This document shows positions 26,253 through 33,657 of a stretch of 33,657 nucleotides of DNA, one piece after another. Source of the DNA: Bacteroidia bacterium (GTDB lineage Bacteria > Bacteroidota > Bacteroidia > B-17B0 > Aurantibacillaceae); assembly GCA_026415195.1 (NCBI GenBank), contig JAOAHO010000032.1, positions 1 through 33,657 on the forward strand, written 5' to 3'. Made by a program: the position numbers and the translations under genes. A model generated the notes under the pieces. The model did no database searches and was not told the DNA's origin. It saw only the letters and a list, made by a program, of their open reading frames with translations. Numbering within the stretch: position 1 is the first letter of the stretch; each line of letters starts with the position of its first letter.

Positions 26253-26881
26253 TGCATTAACAAATGTTCCCAGTTCTGATTTCGTTCTACTTTTATGGTG
26301 TGCCACCCCAAACGGGCAGCCCCTTCCAGATGCATTGGAGTGTCGTCTAAAAAACATATCTCATCCCCGCTTAAATTCCATTCCATCATCACATGCCTGA
26401 AAATTTTTTCTTCCGGTTTTCGCATCCCCAAACGGCATGAATAGTAAACTTTATCAAAAATTTTCTCCATTGTAGGGATACCTTTTTCTTTTATAATCTT
26501 GTTATGAATATACTCCAAATGAGGCTCATTGGTATTGCTCAGCAAACATACACCATAGGTTTCATTTAATTTTTTAATGAGTTTGATTTTATCCATGGAA
26601 ATGTCGCCCAGCATGACATTCCAGGCATGCAGGATTTTGTCAAACCCGGTGCCGGCAGGAAAAAATTTTTTTAGTTCACAAAAAAAATCATCAGGTTTGA
26701 TTAAGCCTTTGTCAAAATCATCGAATAATGAAATCTGCCGATTCGGACTATACAAGTCATCAGGATCAGGAATACCAAGTTTGATGAATTCTTCCCTGGT
26801 TTTTTCCGGATATAAATCAATCAGAACTCCGCCGAAATCAAAAACAAGCAGCTTTACATTTTTTTTCAAAACTTCCACCAT
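26234..26881 (-). CDS. HAD-family hydrolase (HAD-IA, YihX-like)
   Basis: 215 residues. Haloacid-dehalogenase-superfamily phosphatase. Motif I is LLVFDFGGVLIDL with nucleophile Asp15; the second Asp of DxD is Gly, as is usual in the YihX and epoxide-hydrolase-N-terminal subgroup. Motif II is LLSNTN, motif III Lys is in GMRKPEEKIF and motif IV is ICFLDDTPMHLEGA. A helical cap (about 25-85) is of the C1 type. The substrate is probably a small phosphorylated metabolite, such as a sugar phosphate, but cannot be named. It starts inside the 3' end of the Rieske gene (16-base overlap) and ends inside the 5' end of the HsdR-N-like gene (19 bases), so the three are probably co-translated. Confidence 0.9.
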   Translation of the reverse strand: MVEVLKKNVKLLVFDFGGVLIDLYPEKTREEFIKLGIPDPDDLYSPNRQISLFDDFDKGLIKPDDFFCELKKFFPAGTGFDKILHAWNVMLGDISMDKIKLIKKLNETYGVCLLSNTNEPHLEYIHNKIIKEKGIPTMEKIFDKVYYSCRLGMRKPEEKIFRHVMMEWNLSGDEICFLDDTPMHLEGAARLGWHTIKVERNQNWEHLLMQWLNRA

Positions 26882-27216
26882 GGCCTCGGGGTACCCAAAT
26901 ATAACTTACCTTGATGAATCCTTACGGGTAATTTTTCCAAATGACATGCATCGGCACCCGACAAAAGTTTTCCGCTGAGAATATCAAAACAATACCGATG
27001 CAAAGGGCATGTGATGGTTTTATTCATCGGATTGAAGCCCGATAGGCTCAATTTAGCACCGTTATGTGGGCATTTTTCATGAACCACATGAAATTCCCCT
27101 TCAAAATAAAAACAAAGATATTTTTTTGACTTAAAATAAAAATCTGTTACAAATCCCTCTGTGAGGTTATCGTCAATTTCTAAAATTTTATGCCATTCAA
27201 GGGAATTATCGGGCAT
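26866..27216 (-). CDS. Rieske-type [2Fe-2S] ferredoxin-like protein
   Basis: 116 residues, a single Rieske domain. The cluster ligands are Cys49 and His51 in HEKCPHNGAK, and Cys70 and His73 in ITCPLHRYCFD. The C-x-H, 18 residues, C-x-x-H spacing fits dioxygenase-type ferredoxins and NirD-like small subunits better than the bc1 type, since there is no signal peptide or membrane anchor and no extra disulphide cysteines. It carries electrons for an oxygenase or reductase, but no such catalytic subunit is in the window. The start codon shares one base with the OmpA-family stop (TGATG) and the 3' end overlaps the HAD start by 16 bases. Confidence 0.9.
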   Translation of the reverse strand: MPDNSLEWHKILEIDDNLTEGFVTDFYFKSKKYLCFYFEGEFHVVHEKCPHNGAKLSLSGFNPMNKTITCPLHRYCFDILSGKLLSGADACHLEKLPVRIHQGKLYLGTPRPWWKF

Positions 27217-28619
27217 CAGATTTTTATGAATTCTACTCTTCGGTTGTTAGCACGGCCTTCTGGAATATCATTTTTATCAACAGGTTCCGTTTGTCCTTTG
27301 CCATCGGATTCCATCCTTGAGGCCTCTATGCCGAATTCTTGAACCAAGGCACTTTTAACGGCAGCAGCACGCTTTTTAGATAATTCTAAATTGAAATCCG
27401 CTTTTCCCTGATTGTCGGTATGCCCGATAATTTTAACCCTGACTTCCGGATTCTGATTCAAAATATCCGAAATTTCCTTTAGGATTCCATACGACTCAGG
27501 CTTTAATTGATCACTTCCACTGTCGAATTTGATAGCCGTGGTGGAAAGTTTTCCTTCCGTAATCAACTTCGAACGTGTATCGGGGGCCTCCACTGCCACT
27601 TTTAAATTTCCGAAGAAATAGGCCTCTTTTTCAGGATTACAACCGTTGTGACGGAAATAGATGCTATTAGCACTTAATCCTTCGGGATAAACACGTGGTA
27701 AATCCCACACTTTTTTCTCGTTGACATAAACCCTTACTCTCTGTTTTTGCCTCCAGATGGAAACATGAATTTTATTCTTTTTATTTTTAACCACGAAGTT
27801 GTCTAAATCTGCATTGTTCTTTAAAATTTCCTGAGCATTTTTTGAACTGTAAACCGACGTCATACCCCTATAAAGACCGGCACCCTGGGGGTGAAATGCA
27901 ATTTCAACTCCCCCACCATTCTCTATGCGGCCATTACCAAACTTGTTAAAGTTTTTAAACCTATTACCAATATTTTTCTCGGATGTAAAACCCACCACAA
28001 AATGCCCGCTGTAATAGCTATACTCATCCGAACAAATCAAATCGAATTCTACCGTAAAATTATCAGGCAGGTTGGTTACCCATTCCGGATAAAATATGAC
28101 CTCAGAATTAGTTTTAAGATAACGGGTGGGTTCATTGTTCAAAGTTACTACCTCCCCTGAACCGTTGGTATTCCATTTGGCAGGAAAATCGCCAATATTA
28201 TCCTGCATAAAATCTTCCGAAGCAATGATTTTATCACCGGGAATAAAATCAAACTTGGAATACACTTTTAAATCAGAATTAGGATTGAGGGTATTATTAC
28301 CGGTAGAACCTGATCCAGAAGATGAAGAACTAATTCCAGAAGTAACATTTCCGTTATTTCCGGAATTTGAACCGGATGCTGTTTGATTATTTTCTTCTTC
28401 TTTTCCTTTTTTATTGTCTTTTTTAATGGCTTCCCTGGCTTCCTCTGCTGCTTTTTTCTCGGCTTTGTCGTAGGTCTTACTTACGGCTTTGTCTACGGAA
28501 TTTTCCACTTTCTGCTTCAATCGATTTTCTGCCCTTTTCATTAAACGATCACCAAACGATTGAGAAAAAAATACAAAAGGAAGCAAAATAATCAGCATCG
28601 TATAAGTAAGCTTATTCAT
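27216..28619 (-). CDS. OmpA-family outer-membrane protein with LamG-like domain
   Basis: 467 residues. Signal peptide MNKLTYTMLIILLPFVFFSQ. A lysine/alanine-rich helical stretch (about 25-75), a Ser/Gly/Asn-rich linker (about 80-115) and a beta-sandwich (about 120-345) that resembles a concanavalin/LamG-like fold (FTVEFDLICSDEYSYYSGHF, KIHVSIWRQKQRVRVYVNEK) come before the OmpA C-terminal peptidoglycan-binding domain (about 360-467). That domain has IKFDSGSDQLKPESYGIL, VKIIGHTDNQG, NLELSKKRAAAVKSAL and RANNRRVEFIKI. It should anchor the outer membrane to peptidoglycan, with the middle domain binding a ligand or sugar. It starts 22 bases after the WbqC-like gene in the signal-peptidase cluster. 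Confidence 0.9.
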   Translation of the reverse strand: MNKLTYTMLIILLPFVFFSQSFGDRLMKRAENRLKQKVENSVDKAVSKTYDKAEKKAAEEAREAIKKDNKKGKEEENNQTASGSNSGNNGNVTSGISSSSSGSGSTGNNTLNPNSDLKVYSKFDFIPGDKIIASEDFMQDNIGDFPAKWNTNGSGEVVTLNNEPTRYLKTNSEVIFYPEWVTNLPDNFTVEFDLICSDEYSYYSGHFVVGFTSEKNIGNRFKNFNKFGNGRIENGGGVEIAFHPQGAGLYRGMTSVYSSKNAQEILKNNADLDNFVVKNKKNKIHVSIWRQKQRVRVYVNEKKVWDLPRVYPEGLSANSIYFRHNGCNPEKEAYFFGNLKVAVEAPDTRSKLITEGKLSTTAIKFDSGSDQLKPESYGILKEISDILNQNPEVRVKIIGHTDNQGKADFNLELSKKRAAAVKSALVQEFGIEASRMESDGKGQTEPVDKNDIPEGRANNRRVEFIKI

Positions 28620-28641
28620 GTGGTAAAAATATAAAAAAATT

Positions 28642-29187
28642 CTAACTCAAAATTTCATAAAAACCTGCAGGTCCGAACCGGAATATTATTTCAACGACAC
28701 TTATCTTATGTGCATCAGGTATTTCCACTTGAAAATGATTCATGTAAGGTTTTGTTAAAAAATCATTAATCATTTTTAATTCGTAAAAATCCTCCCATTG
28801 AAGCCATTTTAAGATCAAATTCATACCATGCCTGTTGAATTCATATAAAAACCGGTATTCAGTGGAAAATAATTCTTTTAAATCATCGGAAAAAAAATAG
28901 TAAAAGGGGGTTTTACCATATGCCGATTTTATGGCGATTTCATGATCGTGTTGCCAACGACGGCCATAGGAAATTTCAACTTCGTGCAAAGGCATTGCAG
29001 TTGATATTTTTCTTACAGGAACACTTAACGCCTCGATGCCTTTATCGTTGGAAATATAGCAACGGTTAAAATTGTGTATCCGATTTTTATCTACTTCCGC
29101 ATATTCATCAGCTTTGAAAATATTTTTTTTGTTTAAAAAATCACCGATACTAATCAGATATGGGCAATACTCTTCAAAAACCGGCAT
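28642..29187 (-). CDS. WbqC-like family protein
   Basis: 181 residues. The NFNRCYISNDKGIEALSVPV segment, then EISYGRRWQHDHEIAIKSAYGKTPFYYF and the EYRFLYEFNRHGMNLILKWL region match the WbqC family, found next to O-antigen and polysaccharide loci. The molecular function of WbqC is not established to my knowledge. At 181 residues it is a little shorter than typical (about 200-240), with the N-terminal strand trimmed, but the core looks whole. It starts 14 bases inside the pseudo-signal-peptidase gene. Bacteroidota genomes often carry WbqC genes next to lepB, so the location is a family trait and not proof of a role in protein export. Confidence 0.85.
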   Translation of the reverse strand: MPVFEEYCPYLISIGDFLNKKNIFKADEYAEVDKNRIHNFNRCYISNDKGIEALSVPVRKISTAMPLHEVEISYGRRWQHDHEIAIKSAYGKTPFYYFFSDDLKELFSTEYRFLYEFNRHGMNLILKWLQWEDFYELKMINDFLTKPYMNHFQVEIPDAHKISVVEIIFRFGPAGFYEILS

Positions 29188-29890
29188 AAACTCCTATAAT
29201 CCTGTTTTTATTTACCGGCCCCCGAAATCTTGAATCCAGTGCATGGCTTCTGTTATCGTTAACCAAAAAATATTTTATTTCTTTATCAACTGAGTCGAAG
29301 CTGACTACATAAATAAAATGATCGCGGTTGAATTTTTTCTCTTTTAATTCCTGCCAAATTTCCCTGTCGAATTCTTTAGGTTCCATGAGTTTTCGTTCAT
29401 AGATCAACCCCTGAATCTTCGTTGAAATATCAGCCATCGTAGTGGAGTCAGTATTGACATTAAATATCGAGTCGGTAAGAATTTCGAAATATCGGAGGCG
29501 ATACTTTTGGAGTATTTTTTTAATACCTGATTTTTTGGGGACCTGCAAGAAAAAATCCGTATAAAGTTTGTCAGGATTGTCCATCATAGGCCTTACAGAC
29601 CATCCGTTTTTAAAACATACGGTATCTCCGCTTTGCCCAAGTACGCGCGATACACACAAGGAACTATCGTCACCAAAATAGGCCACAATGTCCCCCGTCC
29701 TGATTTCATCGGTGTTTTTTCTGAACCAATATTTTTTTCCGGGTTCCAGAGAGGGCATCATGGCCGGAGATTCAATTTTTAAAATAAAAAAATTTTGCAT
29801 GAAGTAAAAGAACAAAAAAAACAGCAACAGGAGTAATGTAAAAGCCGGAATTATTTTTCTGAACTTTTTTTCATCTTTCTTTTCTTCCAT
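29174..29890 (-). CDS. Signal peptidase I paralogue, catalytic residues lost
   Basis: 238 residues. One N-terminal membrane segment (about 13-32), then an S26A-type fold. Box B reads ESPAMMPSLEPGKKYWFRK, where active LepB has S-G-S-M-M-P-T: the nucleophile Ser is Ala43. Box D reads LCVSRVLGQSGDTVCF, where active LepB has a Lys before Arg: this is Ser81. Box E is intact (VNDNRSHALDSRFRG). With both Ser and Lys gone it cannot cleave by the usual dyad. The frame is open, of normal length, and overlaps the active lepB by 40 bases, so it is not a random pseudogene; it may be a regulatory or chaperone subunit of the active enzyme, or bind pre-proteins. This is an inference. Confidence 0.9.
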   Translation of the reverse strand: MEEKKDEKKFRKIIPAFTLLLLLFFLFFYFMQNFFILKIESPAMMPSLEPGKKYWFRKNTDEIRTGDIVAYFGDDSSLCVSRVLGQSGDTVCFKNGWSVRPMMDNPDKLYTDFFLQVPKKSGIKKILQKYRLRYFEILTDSIFNVNTDSTTMADISTKIQGLIYERKLMEPKEFDREIWQELKEKKFNRDHFIYVVSFDSVDKEIKYFLVNDNRSHALDSRFRGPVNKNRIIGVYAGF

Positions 29891-31665
29891 TGTTCATAGG
29901 CAATATAAGCAATAATGCACATGATAACGGGAAACTTTACGGAATGGAGCCGGCCTTTTTCAACGTAACTGAAAACCCGGTTCCAACGATATTTTCCTTC
30001 TTTGCTGTTTTTGAAAATACTCAGGAATGATTTTCCGCTGACGGGATTATTTTCTTCATACTTGACGCTCAGCCAAATAAAAAAGGGTGAGCCCACCACG
30101 TGGTCGAAGGGAACCATACCCCAACTACGGCTATCGGCAGAATTATGACGATTGTCGCCCATCAGAAAGTAGTAATCTTGCTTGAAAGTATAAGAAGTTA
30201 TTGGCTTACCATCATAAAAAATCTTATCACCTTTCACTTCCACCTGATGAATGCCATCATCGTATGTATCGATGATTTTTCGGTACAGGGGAAGATTATG
30301 GGTGTCAAGGGCAATGGTGATTCCTTTCCTGGGTATCCAAAGCGGGCCAAAATTGTCATTGTTCCAGGGATAGGAAGGATGGTGCGGGAAAATGGTAATT
30401 TCCCTTTGTCCTGCCTTATCAATTTTCCGCCAGACTGAAACTACTCCCGGAACATTTTTAATTTCCTCGGCGGTTTTTCGTGTCATATTCAGGCGATATA
30501 CCACCGTATCTTTCGACTCTGCAGCAATATCACATTCGGTCACATAAATATCATACTTGTCAAGCAATGCTGCATTGGATAGTCCATATCGTCCGCTTTC
30601 CCTGTATCGGATCATATCTCCAAATACCCTTCCCACGGTTTTAACATAATAAAAATGTTGAACATTCTCGGGAAATTCCTGTGGCTTACCATTGATATAT
30701 ACCACTCCGTCTTTGATTTGAAAAGTATCTCCTGCTATGGCCACAGTCCTTTTAACATAAAATTCCCTTTTATCCACCGGCCTTCCTACAATTTTTCCCA
30801 TGGGTTGCTCATTCAAAGGGTTGATATTATCCGGGTTATGCACGTATTCCCACGCCTTACCCTGAAAATATGCATCACTTTTGGCAGTATCTCCCATACT
30901 CCTTGCCTCTTGCTTCATAAGGTTTGCAATAATCCTCACTGCATTGTAATAACTGATATCCTGCATGTTCAGAATAACAGTGTCGCCATCAGGGTAATTG
31001 AAGACGGTGATATCGCCACGTTCCACTTTACCAAAGCCGGGAAGGCGCAAATAAGGCAGTTTAATCCATTCCAGATAGGCAGGTACTTTTGTACCCGGGA
31101 ATGAATGGTGTGCAAAAGGAAAAGCCACAGGGGTTTGCGGAATCTTGGGGCCGTATGCAAATTTGTTTACAAATAAAAAATCGCCTACCATCAAAGTTTT
31201 TTCGAGCGAAGAAGTGGGAATGGTAAAGGCCTCGATGCAATAACTTCTTAGAATTGAAACAACAACCACAGCATATAAAATCGGGTCGACCCATTTTTTG
31301 ATGAATTCACTGGGTTCAGGAATATACTTTTCAGGCCCAAAAAATTCGGCTTTAGAATCAAAAGCCAAACGAAACCAAAAAATATAAGGCAAAACACAAG
31401 CCAAAAAGACATCCCTGGTTGTAGTTTTATTGAAGCATCGGGCTGTCCAAAAGCCAAAAACTCCGAACATAATCAGGTTAATTCCCGGAAAAATAACGGC
31501 CACTCCCCAATACCAGGGTTTTTTAAAGATTTTGGATAATCGAATAAAGTTATAAACCGGAATAATTCCTTCCCACAACTTCAGGTTCATCTTGGGAAAA
31601 AGAAAATAAAAGGCAATATGCTGAAGGATAATCAGGCCGATGAAAATGATGTTACCAATAAACAT
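29851..31665 (-). CDS. lepB: Signal peptidase I
   Basis: 604 residues from the ATG at 31665; an in-frame TTG at 31689 lies inside the promoter. Cleaves signal peptides of secreted proteins at the periplasmic face of the inner membrane. The N-terminal 130 residues are hydrophobic with about four membrane segments. Box B is FTIPTSSLEKTLMVGDFLFV with nucleophile Ser153. Box D is REFYVKRTVAIAGD with general base Lys305. Box E is YYFLMGDNRHNSADSR. Large insertions (about 175-295 between Ser and Lys, and 330-500 before box E) make it much longer than E. coli LepB (324 residues), as is usual in Bacteroidota. A C-terminal membrane segment and basic tail follow. It overlaps its inactive paralogue by 40 bases. 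Confidence 0.95.
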   Translation of the reverse strand: MFIGNIIFIGLIILQHIAFYFLFPKMNLKLWEGIIPVYNFIRLSKIFKKPWYWGVAVIFPGINLIMFGVFGFWTARCFNKTTTRDVFLACVLPYIFWFRLAFDSKAEFFGPEKYIPEPSEFIKKWVDPILYAVVVVSILRSYCIEAFTIPTSSLEKTLMVGDFLFVNKFAYGPKIPQTPVAFPFAHHSFPGTKVPAYLEWIKLPYLRLPGFGKVERGDITVFNYPDGDTVILNMQDISYYNAVRIIANLMKQEARSMGDTAKSDAYFQGKAWEYVHNPDNINPLNEQPMGKIVGRPVDKREFYVKRTVAIAGDTFQIKDGVVYINGKPQEFPENVQHFYYVKTVGRVFGDMIRYRESGRYGLSNAALLDKYDIYVTECDIAAESKDTVVYRLNMTRKTAEEIKNVPGVVSVWRKIDKAGQREITIFPHHPSYPWNNDNFGPLWIPRKGITIALDTHNLPLYRKIIDTYDDGIHQVEVKGDKIFYDGKPITSYTFKQDYYFLMGDNRHNSADSRSWGMVPFDHVVGSPFFIWLSVKYEENNPVSGKSFLSIFKNSKEGKYRWNRVFSYVEKGRLHSVKFPVIMCIIAYIAYEQWKKRKMKKSSEK

Positions 31666-31686
31666 TTTGCGCTTGTGTTTGAAGCC

Positions 31687-31694
31687 CAAAAGTA
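31687..31694 (-). promoter_or_regulatory. Putative -7 promoter element of lepB (TACTTTTG)
   Basis: Full match to TAnnTTTG on the minus strand, 21 bases before the ATG at 31665. It decides the start: an in-frame TTG codon at 31689 lies within this element. Confidence 0.5.
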
Positions 31695-31768
31695 TAAAAA
31701 CGGCTTGTTTTTATCTGGTTTTTAAGAAAAAAATTAGATGAACAAAGAATAAACCCCGGAAATCAAAA

Positions 31769-31799
31769 TTGCCCAATCAAATTCAAAAAATTATATTTG
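31769..31799 (+). promoter_or_regulatory. Promoter of secD (TTG-N20-TATATTTG)
   Basis: TTG at 31769-31771, a 20-base spacer, and TATATTTG at 31792-31799, a full match to the Bacteroidota consensus. The ATG at 31825 follows 25 bases later. It is divergent from the lepB promoter. Confidence 0.65.
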
Positions 31800-31824
31800 C
31801 AGCCAATTTTTTACAGAATTTTTT

Positions 31825-33657
31825 ATGCAAAGTAAAGGTCCGATCAAAGTATTTACCATTTTACTTACACTTGCGTGTATTTTCTATTTATCGTTTACCT
31901 GGGTAACCCGCAATGTGGAAAGCGAAGCTGAAGAATATGCCGCGAATCTTGTAGCCGGTGCAAAGTATACCGAATTTGCAAAAAAAATTTCCGGCGGTAA
32001 TGCTTCGCGCATGCAAATTGTACTCGACTCTCTTAAAGAAAAAATAACAGACCGCTATCTGGATTCCATGAAGAAAGAAGTGGTCTATGATATAGGAATT
32101 GCAGAATATACCTATGAAGATTGCAAGAAAAATGAACTCAATCTTGGCCTGGACCTCAGGGGAGGAATGAATGTGACACTGGAAGTATCCATTATCGATA
32201 TCATTCGTTCCCTTTCGGACTATAATCCTGATAAAGATTTTAACAAAGCACTCGAAGAAACCCAAAAGAACCTGGGAGTGGACAATAATGATGATTTTAT
32301 TACTTTATTTGAAAAGACCTATCGCAAAATTGCGCCCAACGGTCGGCTTGCACCCATTTTCCAAACACAGGAAAATAAAAATGAAATATCCTATAATTCC
32401 TCCAACGATGAAGTAATCCGCTTTATCCGTAAGAAAGTAAATGAAGCCGTATCGAATTCCGAAAAAACATTCCGTAGCCGCATTGACCGCTTTGGCGTGG
32501 CTCAGCCTAATATCAGAAAACTTGAAGCCAGCGGGCGGATTATGGTTGAACTCCCCGGTGTCAAAGACAAACAACGTGTCAGGGAACTACTGCAAGGAAC
32601 GGCTAATCTTGAATTTTGGGAAACCTACGAAAACGCCGAAATAGCCCCGCTCTTCGACAAGGCCAATTTTGCCGTTCGTCAGGAACTGTTTCCTGAAACC
32701 CTTACCCCAACTAACGTTCAACCTCTCGACTCGGCATCCGCCTCTAAAAAAGACAGTGCCGGCGTTGTTAAAACCGATACTTTAAAAAAGAACGATACAT
32801 CCAAAACAGCTTCCACTCCTACCGTAAACCCGCAGGATACCGCTCTGAAGAATTTCCTTAAGCGCTACCCGATATATTCCATGAGTTCGCCTCTGAAGCC
32901 TAATATTATTTTTGATGAAAAAGGACAACCCAAGCAATATGCTGAGGGGCCAATCGTCGGAAGGGCTTATAGTAAAGCAGATACTGCCAAAATCAACGAG
33001 TATCTGAAAATTGCTATCAGGAAAAACATTTTTCCGGCGAAATTAAAGTTCATGTGGTCGGCCAAACCTATTGACCAGCGGGATGAAAGCGGCCGTGTGG
33101 TGGGATCGTATTTTGAGTTGTATGCCATCAAGCAAACCGACTCCAAGGGTCGTGCTGCCATGTACGGAGACATAATCTCAGATGCCCGAAAAGATTATGA
33201 CCAACGCACCGGAGGTTCACCACTCATTAGCATGAGTATGACAGGAGAGGCTGCCATTAAATGGAAAAACCTAACTAAAGCCAACGTCGGAAAGTGCATC
33301 GCCATTGTGATGGATAATATGGTGTTCTCCGCTCCTCGGGTTAATCAGGAAATCTCCGGAGGACAATCGCAAATCACCGGAAATTTCACCGATGAAGAAG
33401 CCGAAGCCCTGGCTGCCATTCTGAGTGCCGGAAAACTTCCTGCTCCTGCCCGAATCGTGGAAGAAAACATTGTGGGCCCCACCTTGGGTAAGGAATCCAT
33501 TGAGTCAGGACTATACAGTTTTGTTATTGCCTTACTGGTTATACTTGTCTTCATGGGGATCTACTATAACAAAGCCGGTTGGGTGGCCAATATTGCACTG
33601 ATATTGAACATGTTTTTTATTATGGGCGTATTGACCTCCATCTGTCTCTTATACACA
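31825..33657 (+). CDS. secD: Protein translocase subunit SecD (probably SecDF), 3' end missing
   Basis: Inner-membrane subunit that uses the proton gradient to aid Sec export. The frame is open from the ATG at 31825 to the edge, 611 codons, though the last five or so are adapter. First membrane helix at about 9-26. The SecD signature NLGLDLRGGMNVTLEV is at about 106-121. The periplasmic P1 part (about 120-580) has SRIDRFGVAQPNIRKL and GRIMVELPGVKDKQRVRELL, a Ser/Thr/Lys-rich insert (about 295-340), and SMTGEAAIKWKNLTKANVGK followed by FTDEEAEALAAILSAGKLPA. The next helices begin at about 565 (ESGLYSFVIALLVILVFMGI) and 590. True sequence ends near Ile605; family members continue with a Gly-rich helix there. 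Bacteroidota SecD is often fused to SecF, but the window stops too early to show this. Confidence 0.93.
   Translation, partial: MQSKGPIKVFTILLTLACIFYLSFTWVTRNVESEAEEYAANLVAGAKYTEFAKKISGGNASRMQIVLDSLKEKITDRYLDSMKKEVVYDIGIAEYTYEDCKKNELNLGLDLRGGMNVTLEVSIIDIIRSLSDYNPDKDFNKALEETQKNLGVDNNDDFITLFEKTYRKIAPNGRLAPIFQTQENKNEISYNSSNDEVIRFIRKKVNEAVSNSEKTFRSRIDRFGVAQPNIRKLEASGRIMVELPGVKDKQRVRELLQGTANLEFWETYENAEIAPLFDKANFAVRQELFPETLTPTNVQPLDSASASKKDSAGVVKTDTLKKNDTSKTASTPTVNPQDTALKNFLKRYPIYSMSSPLKPNIIFDEKGQPKQYAEGPIVGRAYSKADTAKINEYLKIAIRKNIFPAKLKFMWSAKPIDQRDESGRVVGSYFELYAIKQTDSKGRAAMYGDIISDARKDYDQRTGGSPLISMSMTGEAAIKWKNLTKANVGKCIAIVMDNMVFSAPRVNQEISGGQSQITGNFTDEEAEALAAILSAGKLPAPARIVEENIVGPTLGKESIESGLYSFVIALLVILVFMGIYYNKAGWVANIALILNMFFIMGVLTSICLLYT
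33642..33657. other. Nextera/Tn5 mosaic-end adapter remnant at the right edge
   Basis: The last 16 bases, CTGTCTCTTATACACA, are identical to the first 16 of the 19-base Nextera transposase adapter. They follow codon 605 of secD, where family proteins would continue with a different residue pattern. This is library adapter read-through, not chromosome. Confidence 0.88.

Noticed and set aside
26253-26357. Longer N-terminus of the HsdR-N-like protein
   Set aside because: This extension is wholly within the HAD gene and has no resemblance to the domain; the ATG at 26252 keeps the usual family N-terminus.
29174-29890. Degraded pseudogene of lepB
   Set aside because: The frame is intact, box E and the membrane anchor are kept, and the gene is coupled by overlap to both neighbours, so a maintained non-catalytic protein is more likely.

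Overview
The window looks like one end-to-end stretch of a Bacteroidota chromosome, probably a complete assembled contig. The signs are: promoter cores of the TAnnTTTG type instead of Shine-Dalgarno sites, a very AT-rich intergenic background, many SPII lipoproteins, a TonB-dependent receptor with a carboxypeptidase-like N-terminal domain, a long Bacteroidota-style signal peptidase I, a SecD-type gene and a WbqC-like protein. I see no rRNA, tRNA, CRISPR array, insertion sequence or prophage. No gene-free gap exceeds 300 bases. The last 16 bases (33642-33657) match the Tn5 mosaic-end/Nextera adapter, so the right edge is a library artefact.

Layout. 1-700 (minus): 5' part of a very AT-rich exported protein. 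790-4101 (plus): DnaQ-type exonuclease, aspartokinase and diaminopimelate decarboxylase, overlapping head to tail; the last two act in the lysine/DAP pathway. 4165-6875 (plus): a lipoprotein with a poly-Asn linker, a strong terminator, then two tandem paralogous exported proteins. 11527-6872 (minus): an oligopeptide-type binding lipoprotein, a sugar aminotransferase resembling KdnA (8-amino-Kdo synthesis), a methyltransferase and a GT4 glycosyltransferase; the last three look like a surface-glycan module. 11916-11659 (minus): a small helical lipoprotein with a textbook promoter and terminator. 12187-14412 (plus): RecQ.

21414-14417 (minus): a tightly packed cluster of sucC, an unknown lipoprotein, an unknown exported protein, panB and a 1189-residue sensor with propeller, Y_Y_Y, transmembrane and SpoIIE phosphatase parts. 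21504-21968 (plus): lipoprotein MsrB. 22673-21969 (minus): PhoB-type response regulator, divergent from a TonB-dependent receptor (22810-25794, plus). 31665-25791 (minus): seven packed genes: signal peptidase I, a signal-peptidase paralogue lacking both catalytic residues, a WbqC-like protein, an OmpA-family protein, a Rieske protein, a HAD hydrolase and a stand-alone HsdR-N-like nuclease-fold protein. 31825-33657 (plus): secD or secDF, cut off by the adapter.

The most unusual biology is the catalytically dead signal-peptidase paralogue fused by overlap to the active one, the KdnA-like aminotransferase, and the co-directional linkage of central-metabolism genes with a propeller-SpoIIE sensor. 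No clearly new defence or mobile system is present.
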